From UBA10649 sp964597445 (GTDB taxonomy: Bacteria > Actinomycetota > Actinomycetes > S36-B12), in the NCBI GenBank assembly GCA_964597445.1, contig CAZQXO010000006.1, positions 1 through 64,000 of the forward strand: a stretch of DNA of 64,000 nt, in the 5' to 3' direction. A program made the position numbers and the translations under genes. A model generated the notes under the pieces. It was not told the DNA's origin, made no database searches, and saw only the letters and a list, made by a program, of their open reading frames with translations. Shown piece after piece: positions 56,960 through 64,000 of the stretch. How positions within the stretch are numbered: the stretch's first letter is position 1; every line of letters starts with the position of its first letter.

Positions 56960-58473
56960 GATCCGAATCCCGACTCCCCGTACACCTCACGCAGTCGCCC
57001 CTTCGCGATCTTCCCCGTGGCCGAGTGCGGCAGGGCCGGCACCAGGCGCACGGAGGTCGGGCACTTGAACCGGGCGAGGCGCGTGGCGCAGAACTCGACC
57101 ACTGCCTCGGCCGTCACGACGCCCTCCTCGCGCGGCACCACGATCGCGACGACCGCTTCACCCGTGAGATCGTCCGGGACCCCGACGACGGCAGCCTCGG
57201 CCACCTGGGGCATCTGATCGATGACCAGCTCGATCTCCCGCGGGTACACGTTGAACCCGTTCACCAGGATCACCTCCCGCCGGCGATCGACGAGATGGAG
57301 GTCTCCCTCCTCATCCGCATAGGCGATGTCACCGGAGTGGAACCAGCCGTCGTTGTCCGGACCGCCGTCACCGTGCGGCCAGTACCCGCGGAACACCGAC
57401 GGTCCGCGGACCCACACCTCGCCGGGATCACCGTCGTCGACGGGGCCGCCTGCATCGTCGACGAGCCGGACCTCGACACCCGGCAGCGGGCTGCCAACAG
57501 ATCCAGGGCGCGGAGCACCGCTCACCAGCGTCGTCGCGACGACCGGCGAGGTCTCGGTCATGCCGTAGCCCTCGAAGATGCCGTGGCCTGCGGCGGCCGT
57601 GAACTCCTCCAGCACGGCCACGGGCAGCGGCGAGCCACCACTGGACAGCAGGCGCACCGCGCTCATCGCCTCGCGCACGCCGGGGACGCGGCTCCATGCC
57701 TGGAACATCGCGGGCGCGCCGGGGATCGTCGTCACGCCCTGGGAGCGGATCACGTCGAGCGACTCGACCGGATCGAACCGGTCCGTGAGCACGATGGTCG
57801 CACCGGCCGCGACGGCCAGGCCCAGGCCGGTGTTGAGTCCGTAGACGTGGAACAGCGGGAGCACGAGGAGCACGACGTCGTCAGGACGGACTGCGGGCGG
57901 GGTGTCGAGGGCCAGCAGCATCTCGGTGTTGGAGCGCAGGGCACCGTGGGTGAGCATCGCCGCCTTGGGGCGCCCACTCGTGCCGGCCGTGAAGAGCAGG
58001 AGTGCCAGGGCATCAGGCGCGGTGCCCGCCTCGGCGAGAACGCTGTCAGCACCCGAGGCGAGCAGGTCGGTCCAGTCCGGGCCGTCGACCCCGATCACCT
58101 CGCACCCGGGGAGCGCCTCCACAGATGCCTCCCCCACCGCACGCGTCGCCTCCTGGACGAGCAGCAGTCGGGCACCGGAGTCCGCCAGGAGGACCGCGAC
58201 CTCGGCCACGGTGTAGGCGGGGTTCAGCGGGACGCAGACGGCCCCCGCGCGCGCGATGCCGTAGTAGGCGATGACGAACTCGGGGCAGTTCCCGAGCAGC
58301 AGGGCGACGCGATCACCTGCATGGAGGCCGCGCCTGATCAGCGCGGCGGCGAAGGCATCTGCACTCGCATCGACCTCACGCCACGAGTGGGTGGTCGAGC
58401 CGAACACCAGGCAGGTGCTATCGGGATCACGGTCTGCGCTGGCACGCAGGAAGCCGGCGATGTTGGCATTCAT
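56956..58473 (-). CDS. AMP-dependent acyl-CoA synthetase/ligase
   Basis: ANL-family ligase of 505 residues that activates a carboxylic acid to its CoA thioester. Motifs are LLFTAGTSGRPKAAMLTHGA (P-loop), PLFHVYGLN, IFEGYGMTETSP, WFHSGDIAYADEEGDLHLVDRRREVILVNGFNVYP (quoted in part) and the catalytic Lys in HSATGKIAKGRLRE. The ATG at 58473 has GGGGAG six bases upstream; an upstream in-frame ATG is not needed. Chain-length specificity is unclear; medium- or long-chain fatty acids are likely. A HAD and a PlsC-like gene nearby also point to lipids. Confidence 0.9.
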   Translation of the reverse strand: MNANIAGFLRASADRDPDSTCLVFGSTTHSWREVDASADAFAAALIRRGLHAGDRVALLLGNCPEFVIAYYGIARAGAVCVPLNPAYTVAEVAVLLADSGARLLLVQEATRAVGEASVEALPGCEVIGVDGPDWTDLLASGADSVLAEAGTAPDALALLLFTAGTSGRPKAAMLTHGALRSNTEMLLALDTPPAVRPDDVVLLVLPLFHVYGLNTGLGLAVAAGATIVLTDRFDPVESLDVIRSQGVTTIPGAPAMFQAWSRVPGVREAMSAVRLLSSGGSPLPVAVLEEFTAAAGHGIFEGYGMTETSPVVATTLVSGAPRPGSVGSPLPGVEVRLVDDAGGPVDDGDPGEVWVRGPSVFRGYWPHGDGGPDNDGWFHSGDIAYADEEGDLHLVDRRREVILVNGFNVYPREIELVIDQMPQVAEAAVVGVPDDLTGEAVVAIVVPREEGVVTAEAVVEFCATRLARFKCPTSVRLVPALPHSATGKIAKGRLREVYGESGFGS

Positions 58474-58552
58474 CCGCTCTCCCCACATGGATCGACGCCG
58501 GGCGGCGATCGTCCACTCCTCCGAGTGTGGCACACGGCCGCGCGGCGCTGGG

Positions 58553-58564
58553 TAGTCTCCTCAG
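58553..58564 (+). promoter_or_regulatory. Leaderless promoter of the HAD gene (-10 TAGTCT)
   Basis: TAGTCT at 58553-58558 is followed six bases later by the GTG start, with no Shine-Dalgarno sequence, as in the menF promoter. Confidence 0.55.
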
Positions 58565-59446
58565 GTGGAATCCCGCTCCGGCGCATCAGATGTGCTGTCC
58601 CGCTACCGTGAGGCAGGCCGGGCCTCGGCCGAGGCCGCGGGAAGCGGACTGAGCGCCACCGCGGGCACCTCACCGGCACGCGGAGCTGCCTTCTTCGACG
58701 TCGACAACACCATCATGCGGGGCGCGAGCCTGTTCCATCTGGCTGTGGGCCTCGCACGCCGCAACTACTTCAGCGGTCGGGAGATCCTCGGCTTCGGCGT
58801 CAAGCAGCTCAAGTTCGTGCTCAGCGGCTCCGAGGACCTCGAGGACATGGCCTCCGCGACAGAGGCCGCGCTGTCCTTCGTGGAGGGCCGATCGGTGGTC
58901 GAGCTCGAGCGTCTCGGTCAGGAGATCTTCGACGACACGATGGTCGACAAGCTCATTCCCGGCAGCCTCGCGCTGGCCCAGGGTCATCTTGATGCTGGGC
59001 AGCAGGTGTGGCTCGTGACCGCGACCCCCGTCGAGCTGGCGAGCGTGATCGCGCACCGCCTCGGACTCACGGGCGCGCTCGGCACCGTGTCCGAGGTGCG
59101 CGACGGCCGCTACACCGGACGCCTTCAGGGCCCTCCCCTGCACGGCCTGGCCAAGGCGGAGGCGGTGCGGGCCATCGCCCTGCGCGAGGGTCTCGACCTC
59201 GCCGAGTGCGCGGCCTACTCGGACTCCTCGAACGACATCCCGATGCTGTCGCTCGTGGGGACACCTGTCGCCGTGAACCCGGATGCGACGCTGCTCGCGC
59301 ACGCGCGCGAGAACCAGTGGCAGGTGCGTGACTTCCGTCGGCGCCAGCATGTGAAGGAGTACGCCCTTCCCGTCGCCGCCGGCGCCGGAGGCCTGGCTCT
59401 CGGCATGACCGTGGGCTATCTCGGTGCCCGGTGGCGTCGACCCTGA
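58565..59446 (+). CDS. HAD-IB family phosphatase (SerB1/CicA-like)
   Basis: Haloacid-dehalogenase-fold protein of 293 residues. D45 and D47 in FFDVDNTIMRG form the catalytic pair, VWLVTATP is motif II, KAEAVRAIA supplies the Lys and YSDSSNDIPML is motif IV. The last ~25 residues form a possible membrane helix (ALPVAAGAGGLALGMTVGYL). The mycobacterial counterpart is called SerB1 but phosphoserine activity is not certain; a lysophosphatidate or similar substrate is possible given the adjacent acyltransferase. Its stop directly abuts that of the convergent acyltransferase gene. Confidence 0.88.
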   Translation: MESRSGASDVLSRYREAGRASAEAAGSGLSATAGTSPARGAAFFDVDNTIMRGASLFHLAVGLARRNYFSGREILGFGVKQLKFVLSGSEDLEDMASATEAALSFVEGRSVVELERLGQEIFDDTMVDKLIPGSLALAQGHLDAGQQVWLVTATPVELASVIAHRLGLTGALGTVSEVRDGRYTGRLQGPPLHGLAKAEAVRAIALREGLDLAECAAYSDSSNDIPMLSLVGTPVAVNPDATLLAHARENQWQVRDFRRRQHVKEYALPVAAGAGGLALGMTVGYLGARWRRP

Positions 59447-60442
59447 TCAGCCGAAGGCAGACGGCCTCAGCACGAGCAGCCGGTATAGCGACTGCTGGAT
59501 GCGCTCGCGGACCTCGTCCGTGAGGTCGAAGACCACCATGGGATCGTCGGCAGCGCCCTCGGGGAAGGCATCGGTCGGAATCGGCTCCCCGAAGTGGATG
59601 TGCCACTTGCTGGGCAGCGGGATCATGCCGAGCGGGCCGAGCCACGGGAAGGTCGGCGTCAGGGGGAAGTAGGGCAGGCCCAGAACGCGGGCGAGGAGCT
59701 TCGCATCGGCGACCATCGGATAGGTCTCCTCCGCGCCGACGATGGCCGTCGGGATGATCGGCACGCCCGTGCGCAGAGCCGCCGTGACGAAGCCCCCGCG
59801 CCCGAAGCGCTGGAGCTTGTACCGCTGGGAGAAGGGCTTGCCGATTCCCTTATATCCCTCCGGCCAGACACCCACGAGCTCTCCGGCGCGCAGCAGCCGC
59901 TCGGCATCCGGGTGGCAGGCCAGCGTGTGACCGGCTTTCCGGGCGAGCTCGCCGATGAACGGGGTCTGGAAGACGAGGTTGGCGCCCAGCATGCGCAGGT
60001 GCCGATGCGCAGGATGCTCGTCTCGCAGGGCCACCTGCGTCATGACCGCATCCAGGGCGATGACACCGGCATGGTTGGCGACGATCAGCGCACCGGAGTC
60101 CGAGGGCACGTTCTCCAGGCCGGTGACCTCGACCCGGAACCACGACCGGTACAGGGGGCGGACGAGCCCGAGCAGGACGCGATCCGTGAGTTCCGGATCG
60201 AATCCGAAGTCGTCGACGGCGTAGTCGCCGGAGAGGCGCTGGCGGATGAAGTCGAGCCAGGACTCCTCGGTTCCGGGCGTCCCGACCTGCAGGGCGTGAG
60301 CCGCATGCTCCCCTCCTGAGGCACGCGCGCCGGGCACGGGTGCGGGTGTGGGCTGCGGCCCGGTGTTGCCGACGGTGCGCGCTGCCCGCGAGGCGCTCAT
60401 GCGCTCAGGATCCGTGGTCGGCCGGCGCACACGGTCAGTCAC
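59447..60442 (-). CDS. PlsC-like lysophospholipid acyltransferase
   Basis: Membrane-associated acyltransferase of 331 residues. The first ~60 residues are a variable polar lead. The active motif is VANHAGVIALDAVM, an extended version of NHx4D seen in this actinobacterial branch, followed by GVWPEGYKGIGKPFSQRYKLQRFGRGGF (EGxxK-type block, quoted in part) and IIPTAIVGAEETYPM. It probably acylates a glycerophospholipid precursor. The GTG at 60442 has a strong AGGAGGT seven bases upstream and overlaps the epimerase gene by eight bases. Confidence 0.88.
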   Translation of the reverse strand: MTDRVRRPTTDPERMSASRAARTVGNTGPQPTPAPVPGARASGGEHAAHALQVGTPGTEESWLDFIRQRLSGDYAVDDFGFDPELTDRVLLGLVRPLYRSWFRVEVTGLENVPSDSGALIVANHAGVIALDAVMTQVALRDEHPAHRHLRMLGANLVFQTPFIGELARKAGHTLACHPDAERLLRAGELVGVWPEGYKGIGKPFSQRYKLQRFGRGGFVTAALRTGVPIIPTAIVGAEETYPMVADAKLLARVLGLPYFPLTPTFPWLGPLGMIPLPSKWHIHFGEPIPTDAFPEGAADDPMVVFDLTDEVRERIQQSLYRLLVLRPSAFG

Positions 60443-61445
60443 CGCGCACCTCCTCTCCCCGTCGGTCGGGGACGTCGCCCGCACGATCATGCGAGACGCC
60501 TTCCCGGAGAGTCTGCGCGAAGGATGCGAAGGCGTCCAGCGTCGTCATCGCCGGAAGGACATCGAGTGACTCACGCGCCGCCGTGGTGTCCAGCCCCCGA
60601 CCGTAGGTCAGGTACCGCACGACCTCGGGTGAGAGATCCACGCGCCGACCACCGCTCAGGGTTCGCCCGGCCAGGGGAAGCAGCACGACGGGCAGGGCGA
60701 CACTCGGCCGTCCGGCGATGCGGAGCGCCTGCGAGAGGAGCACGATCCCGGGACCCGCGATGTTGAACGTGCCGCGGACGGGCGCCGCCACCGCTCCCTC
60801 GGTCACGGCAACGGCATCGTCCTCGTGCACGAACTGCATCCGGGGGTCGAACCCGAGCACCGTCGGCACGACCGGCAGACGGAAGTAGTCCGTGATGCCC
60901 GTGCGCATGCGCGGTCCGATGATGTTCGCGAAGCGAAGCATCGTGACGCTGACGTCCGGGCGCCGGCGACCGAACCCGCGGACATAGGTCTCCACCTCGA
61001 CCGAGTCCTTGGCCCATCCCGATGTGGGCCGGTGGCGCGGCTCCATCTCCTCGGTGAACAGCGCGGGATCCTTGGGTCCGGACCCGTAGACGGCCGCCGT
61101 CGACTTGACGATCAGGTGACGCACGGCAGGGGTCCGCTGGCACGCCGCCAGGAGCTGCATGGTGCCGAGGACGTTGATCTCCTTCATCGTCGACCGACCC
61201 CCCGCCTGGCGTGGGGTGGAGATCGCTCCCAGGTGAACGACGGTGTCGACTCCCGCATCGCCCATGATGCGAGCGATGACGGGGCTGCGGATGTCGGCGC
61301 GGACGAAGGAGATCCCGGGGATCGGCTCCGGCGGGGCGACGACATCGACACCGATGACCGACAGGCCTTCGCGGGAGGCGAGAGCGCCAGCCACCCGGCC
61401 GCCGAGCAGCCGGGACACACCCGTGACGAGGACAGTGCGCGTCAT
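60435..61445 (-). CDS. NAD-dependent epimerase/dehydratase family protein
   Basis: Extended short-chain dehydrogenase of 336 residues. The nucleotide motif is VLVTGVSRLLGGRVAGAL (a variant of TGxxGxxG), DTVVHLGAISTPRQ follows, the catalytic serine/threonine lies in IVKSTAAVYG, and the usual YxxxK is replaced in this branch by WAKDSVEVE (W-A-K), so catalysis by the standard Tyr is doubtful. Mycobacterial homologues next to bS22 are named GalE2 without proof. Overlaps the acyltransferase gene, suggesting a lipid or glycolipid role. Confidence 0.83.
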   Translation of the reverse strand: MTRTVLVTGVSRLLGGRVAGALASREGLSVIGVDVVAPPEPIPGISFVRADIRSPVIARIMGDAGVDTVVHLGAISTPRQAGGRSTMKEINVLGTMQLLAACQRTPAVRHLIVKSTAAVYGSGPKDPALFTEEMEPRHRPTSGWAKDSVEVETYVRGFGRRRPDVSVTMLRFANIIGPRMRTGITDYFRLPVVPTVLGFDPRMQFVHEDDAVAVTEGAVAAPVRGTFNIAGPGIVLLSQALRIAGRPSVALPVVLLPLAGRTLSGGRRVDLSPEVVRYLTYGRGLDTTAARESLDVLPAMTTLDAFASFAQTLREGVSHDRAGDVPDRRGEEVRGD

Positions 61446-61467
61446 CGCGACCCCCTGTCACGTCACC

Positions 61468-61483
61468 GCGGGCCGCGGCCCGC
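61468..61483. terminator. Palindromic hairpin after bS22
   Basis: GCGGGCCGCGGCCCGC is a perfect 16-base palindrome, 7 bases beyond the bS22 stop. It could end or slow transcription before the epimerase gene; no T-tract follows. Confidence 0.45.
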
Positions 61484-61489
61484 TGGCGC

Positions 61490-61588
61490 CTACTTCTTGT
61501 TGCGGCGCTGGACTCGCGTGCGACGCAGCAGCTTGCGGTGCTTCTTCTTCGCCATCCGCTTGCGCCGCTTCTTGATCACAGAGCCCAT
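61490..61588 (-). CDS. 30S ribosomal protein bS22 (AURKAIP1/COX24 domain)
   Basis: A 32-residue, very basic protein beginning MGSVIKKRRKRMAKKKHRK and ending RRTRVQRRNKK. It matches the small actinobacterial ribosomal protein bS22 seen in mycobacterial ribosome structures. The ATG at 61588 has GAGGAA seven bases upstream and the stop is TAG. Its position between the HTH gene and the epimerase gene is the same as in mycobacteria. It is too short for most gene callers. Confidence 0.92.
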   Translation of the reverse strand: MGSVIKKRRKRMAKKKHRKLLRRTRVQRRNKK

Positions 61589-61783
61589 CGACGATTCCTC
61601 ATCTCTTCACCACAGTCGTACGAGAACACAGTCCTACGAGATCACGGGCAACGCGATCACGGTCGATCGAGGCAGGAACCCCACGAGCGGGCCGGTCGAT
61701 GGCCCACGGCGACGGTCACGCCAGCGGAGCGTCAGCCTACCTGCGGGCGTGACTCGGCCTCGCAGGAGGTACGGCGAGGAAGC

Positions 61784-61990
61784 TCAGGCCGTCTCGACGA
61801 AGGAATCGCGGAGGTAGTCGGACACCGCCTGCTCGGGGACCCGGAAGGACCGCCCCACGCGCACGGCGGGGAGCTCCCCGTTGTGCACGAGGCGGTACAC
61901 CGTCATCTTGGAGACGCGCATCATCGCCGCCACCTCCGCGACGGTCAGGAAGCGCACGTCGTTCAGCGCCCGATCAGGGGACGTTGCCAT
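61784..61990 (-). CDS. Excisionase-like helix-turn-helix DNA-binding protein
   Basis: DNA-binding protein of 68 residues with a MerR/excisionase winged helix: VRFLTVAEVAAMMRVSKMTVYRLVHNGELPAVRVGRSFRVPEQAV is the conserved block (quoted in pieces: TVAEVAAMMRVSKMTVYRLV). It is the well-conserved neighbour of proC and bS22 in actinobacteria. Target genes are unknown. The 195-base gap to bS22 holds a 15-16-base direct repeat (61611 and 61627) and is likely the bS22 promoter region. Confidence 0.88.
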   Translation of the reverse strand: MATSPDRALNDVRFLTVAEVAAMMRVSKMTVYRLVHNGELPAVRVGRSFRVPEQAVSDYLRDSFVETA

Positions 61991-62140
61991 GTCACACCGA
62001 ACTCTCTTCCCCGGGTCGCACCGGCTTCCCCTCCGGAGACCACGACCACGAGGCGCTCGAAGACTAGTGGCCCATGGGGTCGTTGGGAAAGTTGAATCGA
62101 GAAATCCCCAGCGAAGGGGGACGGAGGCGCATAGCCCGAG

Positions 62141-63337
62141 TCAGAACCACAGGTCCGGCTCGGGAGCCAGGCCCAGCCGCGGGAACACCGCCTCCCGGGT
62201 CGCGAGGATCGCCGCATCGACGGGATCCTTCGGGTCGAACCCCTGAGCGAGGGGCCTCGGCCACGGGTCACGGCCATCGGTCATGCGACCGGGGGCCTGC
62301 CGACCGAGAGCCTCCAGCACGTACTCATGGAAGCCCTCGGGCACCGCCGTCTCCGGGGGGAGCGGAGTGCCGACCGCCTCCGCCACCAGGTGCGTCCACG
62401 CCCGGGGAACGACATCGACCCACTCGTAGCCCCCTCCGCCGACGACGACCCACCGGCCCTGGGCATAGCGATGCGCCCAGCGATGCAGGGCCGCGAAGGC
62501 CATGCGCTGCCCGTCGACCGACACCAGGAGGTGAGCCAGCGGATCCTCGAAATGCGTGTCGACCCCGTGCTGGCTCACGAGCACCTGCGGCGCGAACGCC
62601 TCGAGCACCTCGGGGACGACACCGTTGAGGGCACGCAGCCAGCCTTGGTCCCCCGTGCCGGCCGGGAGGGCGACGTTGACGGACGTCCCCTCCGCGCCCG
62701 GGCCTCCGATCTCGGTCGGCCAACCCGTCCCCGGGAAGAGACTCGCCGGGGACTCGTGGATCGAGACGGTCATCACGCGCGGGTCATCCCAGAACATCGC
62801 CTGGACGCCGTCCCCGTGGTGCACGTCGACGTCGACGTAGGCGACCCGCTCCACGCCCTGGTCCAGGAGCCACGCGATCGAGGCGCCGATGTCGTTGTAC
62901 ACGCAGAACCCCGCAGCCGATCCCGGCAGAGCATGGTGGAGGCCGCCCGCGAGGTTCACCGCATGCTCGACCTCGCCCTCGAACACCGCCCGCGTCGCCG
63001 CCAGCGTCGCCCCGACCACCCGGGCCGACGCCGTGTGCATGCCGGGGAAGACGGGGTCGTCCTCCGTTCCGAGCCCGCGGGCCGCATCGAAGAAGTGCGG
63101 GTCCTCGGACGCGCGCATGACCGCGTCGATGTAGTCGAGGTCATGCACTCGTGCGAGTGTCGCCACCTCCACCGGATCGATGTCCGACAGCACCTCGACA
63201 TGTGCAGGCGAGAGCAGGTCGAACTCCTCGATCAACCGCATGGCCAGACGCACTCGGACAGGAGCCAGCGGGTGACCCGGGCCGAAGTCGTAGGCGCCGA
63301 GCCGGTCGTCCCAGACGACTCCCACCCGAGAGCTCAT
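62141..63337 (-). CDS. acuC: Acetoin utilisation protein AcuC-type deacetylase
   Basis: Zinc-dependent histone-deacetylase-fold enzyme of 398 residues. The active site is complete: GGLHHALPGSAAGFCVYND with the paired His, AYVDVDVHHGDGVQ with the zinc Asp and His, QHGVDTHFEDPL with the second Asp, and VVGGGGYEW with the glycine-rich loop before the Tyr position. In Bacillus AcuC deacetylates acetyl-CoA synthetase. A GNAT fusion is present at 40973, but nothing links them directly. The 150-base gap to the HTH gene shows no clear signal. Confidence 0.92.
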   Translation of the reverse strand: MSSRVGVVWDDRLGAYDFGPGHPLAPVRVRLAMRLIEEFDLLSPAHVEVLSDIDPVEVATLARVHDLDYIDAVMRASEDPHFFDAARGLGTEDDPVFPGMHTASARVVGATLAATRAVFEGEVEHAVNLAGGLHHALPGSAAGFCVYNDIGASIAWLLDQGVERVAYVDVDVHHGDGVQAMFWDDPRVMTVSIHESPASLFPGTGWPTEIGGPGAEGTSVNVALPAGTGDQGWLRALNGVVPEVLEAFAPQVLVSQHGVDTHFEDPLAHLLVSVDGQRMAFAALHRWAHRYAQGRWVVVGGGGYEWVDVVPRAWTHLVAEAVGTPLPPETAVPEGFHEYVLEALGRQAPGRMTDGRDPWPRPLAQGFDPKDPVDAAILATREAVFPRLGLAPEPDLWF

Positions 63338-63355
63338 GCCGACCGGGCACGCATG

Positions 63356-64000
63356 TCAGGAGCCTGCCAACTCACGTCCACGATCACGCGCTGCCCTCAC
63401 CGCGGCAACCACGCCGTCCGCGATGGCTCGTTCCTCCATCACGGAGATCGCTGCTGCCGTAGTGCCGCCGGGCGACGTGACCTGACGGCGCAGATCGGCG
63501 GCATCCTGCCCGGAGCCTTCCAGCAGCAGCGCCGCTCCGAGAAGCGTCTCGTTCACCATGCGGACAGCTGACTCGTGCGGCAGTCCGAGGTCGATCGCGG
63601 CCGCCGTCATCGCCTCAGCGAGATAGAACAGATAGGCCGGGCCACTGCCCGAGACCGCCGTGACGGCATCCTGCAGCTCCTCCGGCACCACCTCGACGAT
63701 GCCGATGCTGCTCCAGAGCCGGGTCACGGTGTCGATGGCCTCCGATGCGCAGGCGACGCCCGCGGACACTCCCGTGACGCCGCGTCCCACCCGGGCCGGC
63801 GTGTTGGGCATGGCGCGCAGCACGCTCACCCCCGCGGGCACGGCAGCCTCGATTGTCGAGGTGCGGATGCCCGCGGCGATGGAGACCACGATGGCCCCCG
63901 GCGAGATGAGGCCGCCCACCTCCGCGAGCAGCGCAGGCGTGTCCTGGGGCTTCACGACGAGGACGACGACATCCGCGCCCGCCACGGCCTCGTGCGCAGG
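63356..64000 (-). CDS. proC: Pyrroline-5-carboxylate reductase (5' end beyond window)
   Basis: The last 214 residues of the enzyme that reduces 1-pyrroline-5-carboxylate to proline. Visible motifs are VVVLVVKPQDTPALL, VSIAAGIRTSTIE, VLRAMPNTPARVGRGVTG and the substrate-binding AVSGSGPAYLFYLAEAM with EMTSPGGTTAA-type VTSPGGTTAAAI. The NADPH-binding N-terminus lies past the right edge. It is 18 bases upstream of acuC. Truncation is only due to the window. Confidence 0.95.
   Translation of the reverse strand, partial: PAHEAVAGADVVVLVVKPQDTPALLAEVGGLISPGAIVVSIAAGIRTSTIEAAVPAGVSVLRAMPNTPARVGRGVTGVSAGVACASEAIDTVTRLWSSIGIVEVVPEELQDAVTAVSGSGPAYLFYLAEAMTAAAIDLGLPHESAVRMVNETLLGAALLLEGSGQDAADLRRQVTSPGGTTAAAISVMEERAIADGVVAAVRAARDRGRELAGS

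Noticed and set aside
1..64000. Insertion sequences, prophage or integrative element
   Set aside because: No transposase, integrase, terminal inverted repeat or phage gene was found; gene order is largely that of core actinobacterial loci.

Overview
This window comes from a high-GC Gram-positive bacterium of the class Actinomycetia. It is probably part of a metagenome-assembled genome or draft scaffold, because a run of exactly 100 Ns marks a scaffold join at 49288-49387. The class is supported by tRNA-Trp/secE/nusG/rplK/rplA next to aspC, murB, hadBA and rpmG; a 14-gene nuo operon followed by a polyprenyl diphosphate synthase; a full menaquinone pathway; Rex; the actinobacterial small ribosomal protein bS22; and the proC-HTH-bS22-epimerase-acyltransferase-HAD order familiar from mycobacteria. 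GTG starts and 4-bp ATGA/GTGA overlaps are common. I cannot assign a genus.

Layout. 1-3150: a branched-chain amino acid ABC transporter (livG-F-H-M, minus strand), with livM carrying an in-frame acidic tandem repeat and running off the left edge. 3272-5993: rplA, rplK, nusG, secE and tRNA-Trp. 6135-9861: aspC, a 30-bp hairpin repeat array, murB, the hadB/hadA dehydratase pair, rpmG, tRNA-Met and tRNA-Thr. 9945-12506: an SDR oxidoreductase, an agmatine-deiminase-family enzyme and an ACT protein in one operon, then tRNA-Tyr. 12620-15726: a trimethylamine-dehydrogenase-like flavoprotein with altered cofactor residues, a SnoaL-like protein and YajQ. 15746-21009: a compact NuoB/NuoC/NuoI-like trio divergent from korAB and a RarD/EamA transporter. 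21012-22190: an MFS transporter.

22251-38671 is the complex I operon nuoA-N (minus strand), ending in the long-chain polyprenyl diphosphate synthase for the menaquinone tail. A Rex-type operator lies just upstream of nuoA. 38908-48477 holds menG, menF, menD, menC, menB, menE and menA, interrupted by a TetR/ACT/GNAT fusion regulator. 48310-53198 holds small membrane proteins and the System II cytochrome c maturation genes (ccsB, resB, ccdA, resA). 53207-56959 holds a histidine phosphatase, a SUMT-HemD fusion with a histone-like tail, rex and a glutaredoxin. 56956-64000 holds an acyl-CoA ligase, a HAD phosphatase, a PlsC-like acyltransferase, an epimerase, bS22, an excisionase-like HTH protein, an AcuC deacetylase and proC (cut by the right edge).

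Taken together this is a respiratory-chain neighbourhood: NADH dehydrogenase, its quinone, cytochrome c maturation, a tetrapyrrole step, the redox sensor Rex that probably controls several of these, and a ferredoxin-dependent 2-oxoacid oxidoreductase with a possible private complex-I-like electron-input module. The oddest DNA features are tandem repeats that copy the 3' ends of genes including their stop codons (aspC and menG) and an in-frame repeat in livM. No mobile element, prophage or CRISPR array is visible.
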